Shown in pieces: positions 15,444 to 16,819 of a stretch of 16,819 nucleotides of DNA. The first letter of the stretch is position 1, and every line of letters starts with the position of its first letter. The DNA is from Gemmatimonas sp. UBA2094 (GTDB lineage Bacteria; Gemmatimonadota; Gemmatimonadetes; Gemmatimonadales; Gemmatimonadaceae): the NCBI GenBank assembly GCA_002331565.1, contig DCZC01000224.1:1-16819 (forward strand), written 5' to 3'. The position numbers and the translations under genes were made by a program. The notes beneath the pieces are model-generated. The model saw only the letters and a program-made list of their open reading frames with translations. It was not told the DNA's origin and did no database searches.

Positions 15444-16504
15444 CGACGCCCGCGGAGCTCACCTGGACGCTGCCGCATGTCGTGGCCGGCGTCATGGTGC
15501 TGTCGCTCAACATGTACGTCCTGCTGGGTGGCGCCGACTTCGGCGGTGGCGTGTGGGACTTCTTGGCCCGCGGCGAGAAGCGCGACGCACAGCGCGCGCT
15601 CATTGCCGACGCCATCGGCCCCATCTGGGAGGCCAACCACGTGTGGCTCATTCTGGTGGTGGTGCTGCTCTTCAGCTGCTTCCCCAGGGCCTTCGCGCAT
15701 CTCGCCACCGAGTTGCACGTCCCGCTCACCGTCATGCTGGTGGGCGTGGTGCTGCGTGGTTCGGCCTTCACCTTCCGCACCTACGACAGCAAGCAGGATG
15801 CCGTGCAGCGGCGTTGGGGGCGCATCTTCTCGGTAGCGAGCCTGCTTACGCCCATCGTGCTCGGCGTGTGCCTGGGCGCCGTCTCGAGCGGCGCGCTGCC
15901 CATGCGCTCGCCGCGGGAGGCGGCCACGCTGTCGTTTCAGGTGCGCTTCATCGACCCGTGGTTCGCCTCACCGTTTCCGTGGGCCGTGGGGCTGCTCACG
16001 CTGCTGCTCTTCGCATTCCTCGCGGCCAGTTATCTCACCGTGGAGGCACCGGAAGGCGCACTCCGCCACCTGTTTCGCCGTCGCGCCCTCCAGTCGCAGG
16101 GGGCGCTGCTGCTCACGGCCCTCGCGACGCTCGTCGTGGCGCGGGTCGACAATCCGCTGCTCTTCGAAGGGCTCACCAGCGGACGCACGGCGCTCACCAT
16201 GCACGTGGTCACGGCGTGTGCCGCCGTCGTCTCGATCTGGGCGCTGGCCACCCGTCGTTTCCAGATCGCCCGTCTGGCCGCTGCCGCGCAGGCCACGTTC
16301 ATCCTGTGGGGCTGGGCGTGGACGCAGTACCCGTGGCTCATCCCCCCCGACCATACCATCACGGAGCTGGCAGCGCCGCGCATCACGTTGCAGCTCATCC
16401 TCGGCGCGCTCGGGACGGGGACGGTCATCCTGCTGCCCAGTTTCGTGTATCTGTTCCGCGTCTTCAAGCGCGGTGACACGGTGTTCGGCGCCGACGCGCC
16501 GTGA
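15440..16504 (+). CDS. cydB: Cytochrome bd quinol oxidase subunit II
   Basis: The protein has 354 residues. The GTG start at 15440 overlaps the cydA stop (GTGA), so translation is coupled. About nine TM helices are predicted. Family marks are the N-terminal YVLLGGADFGGGVWDFL (residues about 28-44), GPIWEANHVWLI (about 64-75), RGSAFTFR (about 110-117), and towards the end WGWAWTQYPWLIPP (about 293-306), which is typical of CydB. The subunit pairs with CydA as a structural partner needed for oxidase assembly. The open frame extends upstream through cydA in another phase, but codons before 15440 give no CydB-like sequence. No small CydX-like gene is seen in the 66 bases that follow. Confidence 0.95.
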   Translation: MTTPAELTWTLPHVVAGVMVLSLNMYVLLGGADFGGGVWDFLARGEKRDAQRALIADAIGPIWEANHVWLILVVVLLFSCFPRAFAHLATELHVPLTVMLVGVVLRGSAFTFRTYDSKQDAVQRRWGRIFSVASLLTPIVLGVCLGAVSSGALPMRSPREAATLSFQVRFIDPWFASPFPWAVGLLTLLLFAFLAASYLTVEAPEGALRHLFRRRALQSQGALLLTALATLVVARVDNPLLFEGLTSGRTALTMHVVTACAAVVSIWALATRRFQIARLAAAAQATFILWGWAWTQYPWLIPPDHTITELAAPRITLQLILGALGTGTVILLPSFVYLFRVFKRGDTVFGADAP

Positions 16505-16534
16505 GGTGAGCCGCCACCGGCCAACCGATACCCG

Positions 16535-16563
16535 TTCCGGAGATCGGGCACGTGCCGTAATTT
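16535..16563 (+). promoter_or_regulatory. Possible leaderless promoter of the response regulator gene
   Basis: TAATTT at 16558-16563 lies 7 bases before the ATG at 16571, and TTCCGG at 16535-16540 lies 17 bases upstream of it. The TANNNT box ending 7 bases before a start codon without a Shine-Dalgarno sequence is the layout of a leaderless promoter. The -35 match is weak, so this is a tentative reading. Confidence 0.3.
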
Positions 16564-16570
16564 GCCGCGT

Positions 16571-16819
16571 ATGCGCCCTGATCTGATTCGAGTGGTATTG
16601 GTGGACGATCACCAGATCGTTCGCTCCGGATTGAAAGCGGTACTCTCCACGGCCAAGGACATCACGGTCGTGGGCGAGGGAGGGACCGGCAAGGATGCGC
16701 TCGTTCTGGCGGAGCGTCTCGACCCGCACGTGATCGTCATGGACCTGTCCATGCCCGACATGGACGGACTCACGGCCGCGCGCGAATTGCAGAAGGTCAA
16801 CGCCAGCCGGGTGCAGAAT
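16571..16819 (+). CDS. NarL/FixJ-type response regulator, receiver domain (3'-truncated by window edge)
   Basis: The first 83 codons are visible, running off the window. They form a CheY-like receiver domain: VVLVDDHQIVRSGL with acidic pocket D12/D13, phosphoacceptor D58 in VIVMDLSMPDMDG, and the helix-rich pattern between. The DDHQIVRSGL wording is typical of the NarL/FixJ class, which carries a LuxR-type helix-turn-helix after residue about 140; that part is not in view. In such systems a histidine kinase phosphorylates the aspartate and the protein binds DNA to control transcription. It starts 66 bases after cydB on the same strand. A link to respiration control is possible by position only. 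No Shine-Dalgarno sequence is present. Confidence 0.92.
   Translation, partial: MRPDLIRVVLVDDHQIVRSGLKAVLSTAKDITVVGEGGTGKDALVLAERLDPHVIVMDLSMPDMDGLTAARELQKVNASRVQN

Overview
The window is a GC-rich bacterial chromosomal segment. It is densely packed with genes joined by 4-base ATGA or GTGA overlaps, and it shows no insertion sequences, integrases, tRNAs, rRNAs or CRISPR repeats. Gene style fits an aerobic, Gram-negative (diderm) organism: a three-part ABC exporter with a membrane fusion protein, cytochrome bd oxidase, tyrosine-type aromatic catabolism and a secreted TPR protein. The phylum Gemmatimonadota is my best guess, from memory of similar gene styles only. No phylogenetic marker is present.

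Left part (1-3809, + strand): the last 63 codons of an ABC ATPase, then an FtsX/MacB-type permease of about 800 residues (GTGA overlap), then a HlyD-type membrane fusion protein. Together they form a three-gene exporter operon of unknown substrate. It converges on the next operon with only 4 bases between the stop codons.

Middle (3814-9669, - strand, transcribed right to left): a BMP/PnrA-type nucleoside-binding protein, a double-domain ABC ATPase (NupO/YufO type) and two permeases (NupP and NupQ types), coupled by overlaps. They form a complete purine-nucleoside-type importer. An MFS drug:H+ antiporter-like gene follows 9 bases downstream. A perfect 17-bp inverted repeat with A/T runs on both sides (9729-9766) separates this operon from the gene upstream.

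Centre right (9783-11288, - strand): a secreted TPR protein of unknown function with a strong Shine-Dalgarno sequence. It is followed by about 400 bases without a convincing gene, which contain an AT-rich patch.

Right part (+ strand): a conserved but unrecognised 313-residue protein sits just upstream of fumarylacetoacetase, the last step of tyrosine/homogentisate degradation. Next come cydA and cydB of a short-Q-loop (CioAB-like) cytochrome bd quinol oxidase, overlapping by GTGA. The window ends in the first 83 codons of a NarL/FixJ-type response regulator that may have a leaderless promoter.

Most of the content is conventional. The most interesting item is the uncharacterised protein paired with fumarylacetoacetase. 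Next are the MFS gene tied to a nucleoside importer and the apparently non-lipidated binding protein with a CxxC motif.
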